In this document: positions 17,446 through 26,056 of the stretch, one piece after another
Numbering within the stretch: position 1 is the stretch's first letter
Layout: every line of letters starts with the position of its first letter
Source of the DNA: T3Sed10-241 sp036796255
GTDB taxonomy: Bacteria; Bacteroidota; Bacteroidia; Flavobacteriales_D; Cryomorphaceae
Length of the DNA stretch: 64,000 nt
Direction: 5' to 3'
Assembly: GCA_036796255.1 (NCBI GenBank)
Contig: DAIRDH010000008.1
Location: 14,158-78,157 of the forward strand
Position numbers and translations under genes: made by a program
Notes under the pieces: generated by a model
Told to the model about the DNA's origin: nothing
What the model saw: the letters and a program-made list of their open reading frames with translations, nothing else
Databases searched by the model: none

Positions 17446-18050
17446 ACAAGCGCCTGCAACTCGCCGGCTGGGGCACGCTGATTGGGTTTCCCTTGTTGGG
17501 AGCATTGATCTTGTTCCTTTTTGGCGAGCCTGTGGTAGGGCAAATGTTTCGCTCAGAGCTGAACATCATTCTTCAGATTGGTCTGGGTGGTGCCGCAGGC
17601 GTATTGCTGGGGCTTGGCGCCAAATGGGTGGTAACCCGACCTTTCCTTTTGCCGGTAGCGGGGCGCTACAGCCGCTTGATGCAAGGCCTTGGCCTCAAGT
17701 CGGGGCATGTGTACTTTCTTTCTTTCTGCGCAGGGTTCGGAGAGGAATTGCTGTTTAGAGGCGCCCTTCAGCCCTTGGCAGGAATTTGGATTACCGCCAT
17801 AATATTTGTAGCCATACACGGTTACCTCAACCCGCGCAACTGGCGCATATCGGTTTATGGCATGTACATGACCCTGGCCATTGCCCTGCTCGGCTACCTT
17901 ACCGAATGGTGGGGTATATTTGCAGCATGCACCGCCCATATGGCCATCGACATCATCCTCTTCAACTTCCTGATTAACCATGCGAAAAATGAAAATCCTC
18001 CCATTGTCGAATATACTTTTCAAAGCGCAGATGAAGTGGAGCAAAATTAA
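17442..18050 (+). CDS. CPBP-family intramembrane metalloprotease
   Basis: A 202-residue membrane protein with about five helices. It has the three family motifs: EELLFRG (EExxxR) near residue 104, FVAIHGYLNP (second His) and AHMAID (last His with Asp). These residues form the glutamate and histidine active site of the Rce1/CPBP family, which cleave or process membrane-bound substrates. It is coupled to the AAA ATPase gene by a 4-nt overlap and overlaps the next lipoprotein gene by 20 nt. Substrate is unknown. Confidence 0.88.
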   Translation: MNKRLQLAGWGTLIGFPLLGALILFLFGEPVVGQMFRSELNIILQIGLGGAAGVLLGLGAKWVVTRPFLLPVAGRYSRLMQGLGLKSGHVYFLSFCAGFGEELLFRGALQPLAGIWITAIIFVAIHGYLNPRNWRISVYGMYMTLAIALLGYLTEWWGIFAACTAHMAIDIILFNFLINHAKNENPPIVEYTFQSADEVEQN

Positions 18051-18987
18051 TTTGCACCCTGTTGTCCTTATGTTCTCGGCCTTGCTCATCTTGCAGAGCT
18101 GTGATGGACAGCCCAAAACCACCTCGGATGTGAGCATGGCCATTGCCAATCCAGAGAAATTTAGCGCTTACTGGTACGCTGGCGAAGCCGAGCTGAGCAG
18201 GTATGCTTTACAGCAAATGCGTTACGGTGAAAGAAGAAATGGGGAGTTGGTGCTCATTTACGTCACGGAAGACTTTTTGCCGGAGAGGCAGGTCAAAGAC
18301 GAAAGCGGACAGGAAGGTGCGATCAAAGTGCTGAAATTGAACAGCGTCAAGAAATTTGAAACTGGAATCTACGATTACTCCGTCATGGGAAGTACCTTCA
18401 CTCCTGTTGACTACAGGAAGTTTCCATACACACTGAAATCAACCTTCAGTTCACAAGACTGGTGCGGTCAGGTTTTTAGCCAACTCAACCTGAGAGAAAG
18501 AACCCTCTCCTGCCAGTCGCGCTCCTATTTTGAGCAAGAGGGCGATGTAGACACCACCCTGGACGCCACATATTTTGAAGAAGATGTGTGGACACGCATG
18601 CGCATTGAGCCGCAAATGCTGCCGCTGGGCGAGATAGATATGATACCCGCCCAGGAATTTCTTCGTTTGATGCATGTCCCTTTTAAAGCTTACAAAGCCA
18701 ACGCCGTGCTGCTGCTGCAGGTAGGCGATCAGAAAGCGCCTGAAGAACGTTACGTATACCGCATTGAATTTCCCGAGCTAGACCGAACGGTGGAATGGAT
18801 TTGCGAAAGCGAATTTCCGTTCAAAATTCTATCCTGGGAAGAGCGAATAAAAGACTTGGATGGTAAAATTAAGACCACCTCGGCGAAGCTTACTAAAAGT
18901 CTCAAGAACAGCTATTGGCAGCGCAACAGCAATGCAGATAGCGGACTACGCGACTCTCTGCAATTGAAATACCGCTGGCAGGAGTAG
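18031..18987 (+). CDS. Conserved Bacteroidota lipoprotein of unknown function
   Basis: A 318-residue lipoprotein; the lipobox is LILQSC after a hydrophobic segment. Residues such as YWYAGEAELSRYAL, RYGERRNGELVLIYVTEDF and WCGQVFSQLN resemble a lipoprotein family that in Bacteroidota is sometimes mislabelled 'septum formation inhibitor Maf'; it has no resemblance to Maf. The start is ATG 18031, inside the end of the protease gene; a second candidate is 18070. It closes the three-gene group with the ATPase and CPBP protease. Confidence 0.78.
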   Translation: MKWSKINLHPVVLMFSALLILQSCDGQPKTTSDVSMAIANPEKFSAYWYAGEAELSRYALQQMRYGERRNGELVLIYVTEDFLPERQVKDESGQEGAIKVLKLNSVKKFETGIYDYSVMGSTFTPVDYRKFPYTLKSTFSSQDWCGQVFSQLNLRERTLSCQSRSYFEQEGDVDTTLDATYFEEDVWTRMRIEPQMLPLGEIDMIPAQEFLRLMHVPFKAYKANAVLLLQVGDQKAPEERYVYRIEFPELDRTVEWICESEFPFKILSWEERIKDLDGKIKTTSAKLTKSLKNSYWQRNSNADSGLRDSLQLKYRWQE

Positions 18988-19005
18988 TGCACCCGCTTGC
19001 AGCAA

Positions 19006-19527
19006 TTACTGGACTTCAAAAGTAACTGAAGTGGTATCCCAGGCAATGGTTACAAGCCCTTCACTACTTACCTCAATAGTAAATTGCTCAACTGGCTCAT
19101 CCGTTTTATAAACCGGAGCGCTAATTCGAACGGCATCTTTTGAAGCGTCGTAATTGTAAGCACCCCATTGGTCCCAAACGGTATTCAATATGATTTCCCA
19201 CTTGTTTTCACCTGGCACCGTGAATAGTGCATATTTGCCAGCTTTTACGGCAGTACCACCCACGTTCGCATCCGATTCGAAGGTAATCGTGGTGGCTTCG
19301 TTTGCGCCGGTGCGCCACACCTTGCCGTAAGGTACCAGCTTGCCAAACACCTCTCTGTCTTTCTTGGAAGGGGCGCTGTAATTTACGGTCACCTCGGCGC
19401 CATTGATTTTAGCACTGGACTCCATAGGTGGACTGCTGCGCTCTTTCTTGTCTTGTGCCTGGGCTGAAAAAGTTCCCATAAGGGCAAATGCGATGGCAAG
19501 CATTCCTGTTTGAATTGAAAGTTTCAT
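19006..19527 (-). CDS. DUF2911 secreted protein
   Basis: A 173-residue protein with a signal peptide (LAIAFALMGTFSAQAQ). The mature region is a DUF2911 domain: VTVNYSAPSKKDREVFG, LVPYGKVWRTGANEATT and the strand KYALFTVPGENKWEII are family hallmarks. DUF2911 proteins are periplasmic in Bacteroidota with no assigned reaction. It faces the same way as the upstream gene at 19549, 21 bp away, so they may be co-transcribed. Confidence 0.9.
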   Translation of the reverse strand: MKLSIQTGMLAIAFALMGTFSAQAQDKKERSSPPMESSAKINGAEVTVNYSAPSKKDREVFGKLVPYGKVWRTGANEATTITFESDANVGGTAVKAGKYALFTVPGENKWEIILNTVWDQWGAYNYDASKDAVRISAPVYKTDEPVEQFTIEVSSEGLVTIAWDTTSVTFEVQ

Positions 19528-19548
19528 GTGTCGTTCTTATTTGGTTTG

Positions 19549-19962
19549 TTAATCTTTGGAAATTTTGTGAATATCATTGTTGTCACGCTCAATTTCATCC
19601 TTCACTTGTTCAATCTTTTTAGCGACCAAGGCCATTTCGCGGTGCTCATTTTGAACCAACCAGTTAAAAGCCTGTTCATTGCCATCGCCTGCCATGGCGA
19701 CATGCGCCAATACATCATAATTATATCGCTCAAGCCATTGAACAGCTGCCTTTTGTCCCTCAGCTCCTGCCACAGTAGCAGCGAGGTGGGGGTGGCCATT
19801 TTCAAGCAGCCATTTGCGGGCATCCTCTTTGTTGCGCAAAGCAAATACAAAAACCCCAAGCTCCTCGAACCCATTGACCATCAACCAATCTGAAATTTTT
19901 TTATTTCCAGAAATGGCTTCAGCCCAAGCCAAAAGAACCTTAGAAGGATAAGCAGTTTTCAA
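19549..19962 (-). CDS. Conserved hypothetical protein
   Basis: A soluble, helical protein of about 137 residues with ankyrin-like helix pairs (EDARKWLLENGHPHLAA, KAAVQWLERYNYDVLA, EQAFNWLVQNEHREMA) spaced about 36 residues apart. It ends in a charged tail, DNNDIHKISKD. The longest frame starts with TTG at 19998, but that codon lies inside a perfect -7 box. The TTG at 19962 yields KTAYPSKVLLAWAEAI as the N-terminus, which fits my memory of homologues. No function is known to me. It is divergent from the SDR gene. Confidence 0.72.
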   Translation of the reverse strand: MKTAYPSKVLLAWAEAISGNKKISDWLMVNGFEELGVFVFALRNKEDARKWLLENGHPHLAATVAGAEGQKAAVQWLERYNYDVLAHVAMAGDGNEQAFNWLVQNEHREMALVAKKIEQVKDEIERDNNDIHKISKD

Positions 19963-19995
19963 GTGAAAGTGTTTAGTGCTATCTTTAACGCGTAC

Positions 19996-20003
19996 CAAAA
20001 ATA
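19996..20003 (-). promoter_or_regulatory. -7 box of the 19962 gene
   Basis: TATTTTTG on the minus strand, an exact TAnnTTTG match that overlaps the apparent start at 19998 and moves the real start downstream. Confidence 0.5.
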
Positions 20004-20029
20004 TACCAAAAATGCGTCACAACGACTCC

Positions 20030-20890
20030 ATGCTCAAAGATAAGGCCCTTGAGGGAAAAACAATCGTAGTAACCGGCGGCGGAACCGGACTTGGCAAATC
20101 AATGGCCACCGGATTTGCATTACTCGGTGCCAATGTAGTGATCACCAGCCGCAAAATAGACGTGCTTGAGAAAACTGCACAGGAAATGTCTGACGAAACC
20201 GGTGCCAAAGTGCTGGCTGTGGCCTGTGACGTGCGCAATGAAAATGAAGTAGAAGAGCTTCTGCACAAAACCATCGAGAAATTTGGCAAGGTAGACGGAC
20301 TGCTCAACAACGCAGCCGGCAACTTCATCAGCCCTACCGAGCGGCTCAGTCCCAAGGCATTTGGCGTGGTGATCGATATTGTGCTGAAAGGTACCATCAA
20401 TTGCACCATGGTTTTTGGAAAGCACTGGATTGCCGAAAAGCAAGCTGGAACGGTCCTCAACATTGTGACTACCTACGCATGGACCGGCTCGGGCTATGTG
20501 GTGCCTTCGGCTTGTGCAAAAGCGGGAGTGCTCGCGATGACGAGAAGCCTTGCTGTGGAATGGGCCAAATACGGCATCAGATTCAATGCCATCGCTCCGG
20601 GACCATTTCCCACCAAGGGAGCTTGGGACAGGTTGGTGCCAGAACCTTTGAAAGACAAAATCAATATGGAGCAACGCATTCCATTAAAGCGGGTGGGCAA
20701 GCACGAAGAGCTTTCTAACCTTGCTTCATACCTGATGAGCGACTTCTCAGCATATGTCAATGGCGAGGTCATCACCATCGATGGTGGCGAATGGCTTCAA
20801 GGTGCTGGCCAATTCAACCAACTCGAGGCAGTACCCGGACCCATGTGGGATGTAATTGAACAGGTGATCAGGGGTAAAAAAGGCAGCTAA
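20030..20890 (+). CDS. SDR oxidoreductase, 2,4-dienoyl-CoA reductase-like
   Basis: A 286-residue short-chain dehydrogenase. The NADP-binding motif TGGGTGLGKS is at about residues 15-24 and NNAAGNF near 91-97. In place of the usual YxxxK it has SACAKAG: the Lys is kept but the Tyr position is Ser. This is what 2,4-dienoyl-CoA reductases of the DECR type show, where a different Tyr acts. PGPFPTKGAW is a substrate loop. It would help degrade unsaturated fatty acids. Starts at 19976, 20012 and 20030 exist; 20030 (MLKDKALEGKT) matches the family best. It is a single gene. Confidence 0.88.
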   Translation: MLKDKALEGKTIVVTGGGTGLGKSMATGFALLGANVVITSRKIDVLEKTAQEMSDETGAKVLAVACDVRNENEVEELLHKTIEKFGKVDGLLNNAAGNFISPTERLSPKAFGVVIDIVLKGTINCTMVFGKHWIAEKQAGTVLNIVTTYAWTGSGYVVPSACAKAGVLAMTRSLAVEWAKYGIRFNAIAPGPFPTKGAWDRLVPEPLKDKINMEQRIPLKRVGKHEELSNLASYLMSDFSAYVNGEVITIDGGEWLQGAGQFNQLEAVPGPMWDVIEQVIRGKKGS

Positions 20891-20911
20891 ATTTGTCCTG
20901 ACTAATCCCCC

Positions 20912-20929
20912 TTACAAGTGACCTTGTAA
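20912..20929. other. Perfect hairpin after the SDR gene
   Basis: TTACAAG and CTTGTAA arms (7 bp) around a TGAC loop. No T run follows on either strand, so it is not a standard terminator; it may slow decay of the SDR transcript. Confidence 0.35.
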
Positions 20930-21006
20930 AAAGGTGTGTTCATCTAAATAGCGTAACCCAGAAGCGGCTTCTGTAGTAAACGTTCGGTATCACAGCTATC
21001 GAACTT

Positions 21007-24000
21007 ATGCACAGAATACGCTTACTGTACATCCTACCCTTCTTACTGCTTTCTTCAGCAATAAACGCCCAAAATTCTGAGCATAAGAGTTTTGGACAGG
21101 AAACATACAACATTCGTGCTGAAGAGCAATGCGCCCATACGAGCATTCATGAAAACCTGATGGCGACTGATCCCAACTATGCACAAGAGCAGCTGTTGAG
21201 GGAGCAAAATCTGGCGCAATTGGTGGCGCAGTATGAAGCGGGTTCTTTAAGCAGAAGCAATGAAATATTAACGATTCCCGTAGTAGTGCACATTGTGCAC
21301 AAAGGCGAAGCCATAGGCACTGGAACCAACATAACCGATGCCCAAGTATACAGCGCCATCAATGGCCTCAATGAGGATTACCGAAAAATGACCGGCACCT
21401 GGGGTGATGGCGACGGTGTGGATTCAGAAATAGAATTTTGCCTGGCACAGCGCGACCCCGGTGGTAATGCCCATAATGGTATTAACCGCGTAAATGGATG
21501 CACCGTGACCGACTACTGCGCAGAAGGAATTACAGCAGGTCAAGGCCAAGGCGCCAACCAGATGGACGTAAAAAACCTGTCGAGATGGCCCAATCAGCAG
21601 TATTACAACATTTGGGTGGTTTCCGAAATTGAAAACAACAATGGTGGTTCAGGAATCCAAGGTTACGCTTACTTCCCCACCACCTCACAGGTAGATGGCA
21701 CTGTGGTACTCTTTAATGCCTTTGGCACGGTGGGAAATCTCAAATCATATACCAACCGCAACCGCACCCTCACCCATGAATTGGGTCATGCCTTTGCACT
21801 ATTTCACACTTTTCAAGGAACATCGAGCTGCAACAATGAGACCAACTGTGCGCTGCAAGGCGACCGCGTATGTGATACTCCGCCTACAACGCTCAACTCT
21901 AATTGCAGCAATCCGGCTTGCGGTGGCACCCAGCAGGTCAACAACTACATGGACTACACGAGTCAGCTATGTAAAAACATGTTTACCGAAGGGCAAAAAG
22001 CCCGCATGCGACTGGCCATTCAAAATTCACGGCCCAACCTGCTGCTTTCAAACGGATGCGAACCCGTAGTGGCTGTCCTGGCTGATGCGGCCATTACAAA
22101 TATTTCGAGGCCCCTCGGAAGCACATGCACCAATATGATTCAACCGGTGGTAACCCTCAGCAACGAAGGCGGTACCAGCCTGTCAACAGCTACAATAGAA
22201 TACCGCACCGGTGGCGCATGGCAAACGCAGAACTGGACAGGCCTGCTCGGCTCAGGACAGTCTGCCAATATTACCCTGCCGGAATTTAACGGTGGCTGGG
22301 GTGCCCGCACCCTCGAAGTACGCGTTGTATATCCCAACGGCGGGGCCGACGCAAACAATGCCAACAACCAGATGAACAAAGCATACACGGCTGTACAAAA
22401 TGGAAACGACGCAATGCTGGTTTTGACACTCGACAACATTGGCGCACAAAATACCTGGTTTGTTCGTGACACCGATGGCAATGTAATGGCCGCTGGTGGC
22501 CCCTATAGCAATTTTCAAAACGGAACAGTTTACAATATCCCTATATGCCTGCCCAATGACTGCTACGAGTTCGTGATCAACGATTCAGGCAACAATGGAA
22601 TGTGCTGCGCAAGTGGCAACGGGGGCTACGTGCTGCTCAATAGCGAGGGTGTAGAATTGGGATCCGGTAGCAACTTTGGCAGTCAGGATGTATTGCCTTT
22701 TTGCATCGAAGATCCGGTATCTCCACCCCTGCCTGCGCCTCCAGTCGCCAATTTCAGTACTTCTCAAACCCAAATTTGCGCAGGAGCCAGTGTAACATTT
22801 GCCAGCACAAGCACAGGACAGATCGACAACTACGCATGGCAATTCACAGGTGGAAGCCCTGCCAGCTCAAGCAATGCAAGTCCAGGTGCAATTACTTACA
22901 ACACTCCGGGCACCTATACTGTGCAATTGACAGTGAGTAATGCCGGAGGAAGCGACATTGAAACGAAAACTGCCCACATCACTGTGCTTGCCAACCAAAC
23001 CTGGTATGCCGACAACGACGGCGATGGTTATGGCGACGCAAATAATACCCAGGAATCATGCACCCAACCGACAGGCTATGTAGGCAATGCCGACGACTGC
23101 AACGACAATGATGCTGGCGATTGGGACAGCTGCTACGACTGTGAAGGCGTGATGAACGGAAGCGCCTACATCGACGATTGTGGTACCTGTGATGACAACC
23201 CCGCCAACGACTGCGATATTTGTGATGACCTTATTATTACACTGGTACAATCCACTAATCCCAGCTGCCAAGGTGGGGCAAATGGAAGTATCAACATCCA
23301 GGTAACCTCATTTACCGGAGTGCACAGCGTAAGCTGGAGCAACGGCGGCACGGGAACAACACTGAGCGGCTTGAGTGCAGGAACTTATACCGCCACAGCC
23401 ACAAGCGGCACTTGCACCGAGACACTCAACGTGGTGATCAATGAAGGCGCACTTGCCAACCAAACCTGGTATGCCGACAATGATGGCGATGGTTATGGCG
23501 ATCCAAACAATACAGTTGAGTCTTGCACACAGCCAGCTGGCTATGTAGGCAATGCCAACGACTGCAACGACAATGATGCCAGTGACTGGGACAGCTGCTA
23601 CGACTGTGAAGGCGTGATGAACGGAAGCGCCTACATCGACGATTGTGGTACCTGTGATGACAACCCCGCCAACGACTGCGATATTTGTGATGACCTTATT
23701 ATTACACTGGTACAATCCACTAATCCCAGCTGCCAAGGTGGGGCAAATGGAAGTATCAACATCCAGGTAACCTCATTTACCGGAGTGCACAGCGTAAGCT
23801 GGAGCAACGGCGGCACGGGAACAACACTGAGCGGCTTGAGTGCAGGAACTTATACCGCCACAGCCACAAGCGGCACTTGCACCGGGACAATCAACGTAGT
23901 GATCAATGAAGGCGCAGTCGCCAACCAAACCTGGTATGCCGACAACGACGGCGATGGCTTTGGCGACCCGGATAATAGCCAAGAATCGTGCACCCAACCA

Positions 24001-25749
24001 ACAGGCTATGTAGGTAATGCTGGAGACTGCAATGACAACGATGCCTCAGATTGGGACAGCTGCTACGACTGTGAAGGCGTGATGAATGGAAGCGCCTATA
24101 CAGACGCCTGCGGAATTTGCGATGACAATCCCGTCAACGATTGTATTCCTTGTGATGAATTGTCCATCGCGCTGATTCAGTCTACAAATCCATCTTGCCA
24201 GGGCGACCTGAATGGAAGCATCACAATTCAAGTTGAATCTTTCTCTGGAGAGTACAGTGTAAGCTGGAGCAATGGTGACTCAGGCACAAGCTTGAATGGC
24301 TTGGGTGCAGGAAGCTACACGGCTACAGCTACGAGCGGCACTTGCAGCATGACCTTCAGTGTAACATTAAGCCAGCCAGAGGCGCTTATCATTGAGGTGA
24401 GCAATATTCAGCACGTGGCTTGTGAAGAAGAGAACACGGGTGCTGCGGGTATCGCAGTAAGCGGTGGCACAGGTACAATTGTACTGGAAGCATTTGGTGG
24501 TCCGGTAAGCCCAGGCGCTTTCCCAAATCTGGCTGTGGGTACTTATCCCATCATTGCGACAGATGAGAATGGCTGCTTGACCAGCGATACAATCAACGTA
24601 TTGCAATTGCCTTGTGATTCGCTTGAATTCACTTCCTTGACTACATCTGATTGCGGTGCGTCGGAAAAATCCTTCTTTGAAGTAGTTCAGGCCAATGAAG
24701 TACCCGGAGCTGAAAGCTACGCATGGCAAATCAGCAATTCCTTTGCGGCACATGTGGCAAGCTTTGAAACAGCGCAAGCCCATTTCATGCCGGAAGATGT
24801 GGCCAACTTACTCCCTTTTGAAACCTATCAGGTGAGGGTGAAAGGAATCCATCCCGATCTGCAAAGTGACTGGGATGAACCCTGTGAAATATCCTTTGGC
24901 ATTGCGACCACTTCACTTGTGGAGGCTGACTGTGGCAACATGTCACTCGGTGAGGATGCCTATATAATATGTACAGCAATAAATGGAGCAGAGCAATACG
25001 AATACCGATTTGAGGAAGTCCTTACCGGAGCGCGTACATACGGTTATTCAGGTCCTGAAGTGGCCATCGCCCTTGGCAGTGTCGAAGACCTCGAGCCCGG
25101 CCTGCAATATTTGGTTGACGTTCGCGCCCGATACCGCAACACATGGGCCAATCACGGCCCCTCATGTGTAATTTCAATAATGAAAAACATTGAAGTTCCG
25201 GTGATTCCAGAAGCCATTTGTAACAATTACAGTATAATTGCTGAAAATGATGGGCTCAGCCTGCAACCTATCAATGGGGCCAGCGTATATGCAGTCGAGT
25301 TTAGCGGCCCTTCATTATTTACGCCCGTTGAATTCGAGAATGATGTCCATGTTTTTGGTTCGGACTTGTTGGCCAATTTGCCGAAAGGCGATACGCTCAC
25401 AATACGTACAAGAGCTTATGCCAATGAAGCCTGGACACCATGGAGTGAAATGTGCAATATGGCTTTTGCCAATGAAATTGAAACCCTCGAAGAATATACA
25501 ATGAACTTGTTCCTTTTCCCAAATCCTATCCTTTCCGGAAACAGTGTGAGTACCCGAATGAATGGTAACTGGGATAATGTACAGATAACGCTGCGCAACC
25601 TGGCCGGAGTAGCCCTTGCACAGGTACAAAGTGATTACAACCATATGGAGCCGCAGCAACTGGAACTTCCTGAAATCGAAGCGGGCATCTATTTCATCAC
25701 TGCGGTACACGGAACCTCCACCCTTACCAAAAAACTTATCGTGCAATAA
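21007..25749 (+). CDS. Secreted M43 (pappalysin-like) metalloprotease with repeats and T9SS sorting domain
   Basis: A 1580-residue secreted protein. Signal peptide: residues 1-22 (RIRLLYILPFLLLSSAINAQ). The M43 zinc protease domain covers about 80-345, with HELGHAFALFH at 257-267 and the Met-turn NNYMDYT. The usual Gly at position 8 of the zinc motif is Ala (A264). A beta-sandwich and a PKD domain (about 582-660) follow. Next come three 155-residue repeats (663-1127), each with a Cys/Asp-rich part (WYADNDGDGYGD, DCNDND) and a SprB-like part (STNPSCQGG). Fn3-like modules and a type A T9SS sorting domain (about 1505-1580, LFLFPNPI) end it. It should be exported across both membranes and anchored on the surface. 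Confidence 0.93.
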   Translation: MHRIRLLYILPFLLLSSAINAQNSEHKSFGQETYNIRAEEQCAHTSIHENLMATDPNYAQEQLLREQNLAQLVAQYEAGSLSRSNEILTIPVVVHIVHKGEAIGTGTNITDAQVYSAINGLNEDYRKMTGTWGDGDGVDSEIEFCLAQRDPGGNAHNGINRVNGCTVTDYCAEGITAGQGQGANQMDVKNLSRWPNQQYYNIWVVSEIENNNGGSGIQGYAYFPTTSQVDGTVVLFNAFGTVGNLKSYTNRNRTLTHELGHAFALFHTFQGTSSCNNETNCALQGDRVCDTPPTTLNSNCSNPACGGTQQVNNYMDYTSQLCKNMFTEGQKARMRLAIQNSRPNLLLSNGCEPVVAVLADAAITNISRPLGSTCTNMIQPVVTLSNEGGTSLSTATIEYRTGGAWQTQNWTGLLGSGQSANITLPEFNGGWGARTLEVRVVYPNGGADANNANNQMNKAYTAVQNGNDAMLVLTLDNIGAQNTWFVRDTDGNVMAAGGPYSNFQNGTVYNIPICLPNDCYEFVINDSGNNGMCCASGNGGYVLLNSEGVELGSGSNFGSQDVLPFCIEDPVSPPLPAPPVANFSTSQTQICAGASVTFASTSTGQIDNYAWQFTGGSPASSSNASPGAITYNTPGTYTVQLTVSNAGGSDIETKTAHITVLANQTWYADNDGDGYGDANNTQESCTQPTGYVGNADDCNDNDAGDWDSCYDCEGVMNGSAYIDDCGTCDDNPANDCDICDDLIITLVQSTNPSCQGGANGSINIQVTSFTGVHSVSWSNGGTGTTLSGLSAGTYTATATSGTCTETLNVVINEGALANQTWYADNDGDGYGDPNNTVESCTQPAGYVGNANDCNDNDASDWDSCYDCEGVMNGSAYIDDCGTCDDNPANDCDICDDLIITLVQSTNPSCQGGANGSINIQVTSFTGVHSVSWSNGGTGTTLSGLSAGTYTATATSGTCTGTINVVINEGAVANQTWYADNDGDGFGDPDNSQESCTQPTGYVGNAGDCNDNDASDWDSCYDCEGVMNGSAYTDACGICDDNPVNDCIPCDELSIALIQSTNPSCQGDLNGSITIQVESFSGEYSVSWSNGDSGTSLNGLGAGSYTATATSGTCSMTFSVTLSQPEALIIEVSNIQHVACEEENTGAAGIAVSGGTGTIVLEAFGGPVSPGAFPNLAVGTYPIIATDENGCLTSDTINVLQLPCDSLEFTSLTTSDCGASEKSFFEVVQANEVPGAESYAWQISNSFAAHVASFETAQAHFMPEDVANLLPFETYQVRVKGIHPDLQSDWDEPCEISFGIATTSLVEADCGNMSLGEDAYIICTAINGAEQYEYRFEEVLTGARTYGYSGPEVAIALGSVEDLEPGLQYLVDVRARYRNTWANHGPSCVISIMKNIEVPVIPEAICNNYSIIAENDGLSLQPINGASVYAVEFSGPSLFTPVEFENDVHVFGSDLLANLPKGDTLTIRTRAYANEAWTPWSEMCNMAFANEIETLEEYTMNLFLFPNPILSGNSVSTRMNGNWDNVQITLRNLAGVALAQVQSDYNHMEPQQLELPEIEAGIYFITAVHGTSTLTKKLIVQ
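22993..24387 (+). repeat. Three tandem 465-bp coding repeats
   Basis: Units start at 22993, 23458 and 23923, an exact 465-bp period (155 residues), inside the M43 protease gene. Units one and two are identical over about 297 bp (23123-23419 against 23588-23884), while unit three has diverged. This points to a recent duplication or gene conversion between the first two. Confidence 0.92.
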
Positions 25750-25789
25750 GCATACCCCGCACGGAAAAGATATCTGAACGCTTAGTTTA

Positions 25790-25840
25790 AGGGGAGAAGT
25801 CGCTGTTTGGTCTTAGGATCGGCAGCGGCTTTCCCTTTTT
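25790..25840 (+). terminator. Probable terminator after the M43 protease gene
   Basis: A stem of 9 bp (AAGTCGCTG with CAGCGGCTT) that extends with G-T pairs and one mismatch, with a 17-nt loop, followed by a pyrimidine-rich TTCCCTTTTT tail. It lies about 50 bp past the stop. Confidence 0.55.
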
Positions 25841-25983
25841 AGGGCCTCAGAGTTTGCTTCATTGTTGAAATCCCAATTTATCCGAAAAATTTGTTAATGT
25901 ATAATTTGCAATCATTTAACCTTCACATAGCGCATTTTATTCGGCCCTAAAAAGACTATTTTTTCAATTTCATTGGAAAATAA

Positions 25984-26015
25984 TTGCGCTTAAGCATCAT
26001 TCTTTTGTACCTTGT
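25984..26015 (+). promoter_or_regulatory. Possible promoter of the giant adhesin gene
   Basis: A TTG at 25984-25986, a 21-bp spacer and TACCTTGT at 26008-26015, a near match to the -7 consensus. A leader of about 36 nt would precede the ATG at 26057. Confidence 0.4.
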
Positions 26016-26056
26016 CGAACTTTTTGTTTAACTATTTACAAACCAATTTCAATAAG

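Noticed and set aside
23056..23736. Minus-strand frames in the repeats of the M43 gene that repeat themselves
   Set aside because: They repeat only because the coding strand repeats; low-complexity valine/alanine composition.
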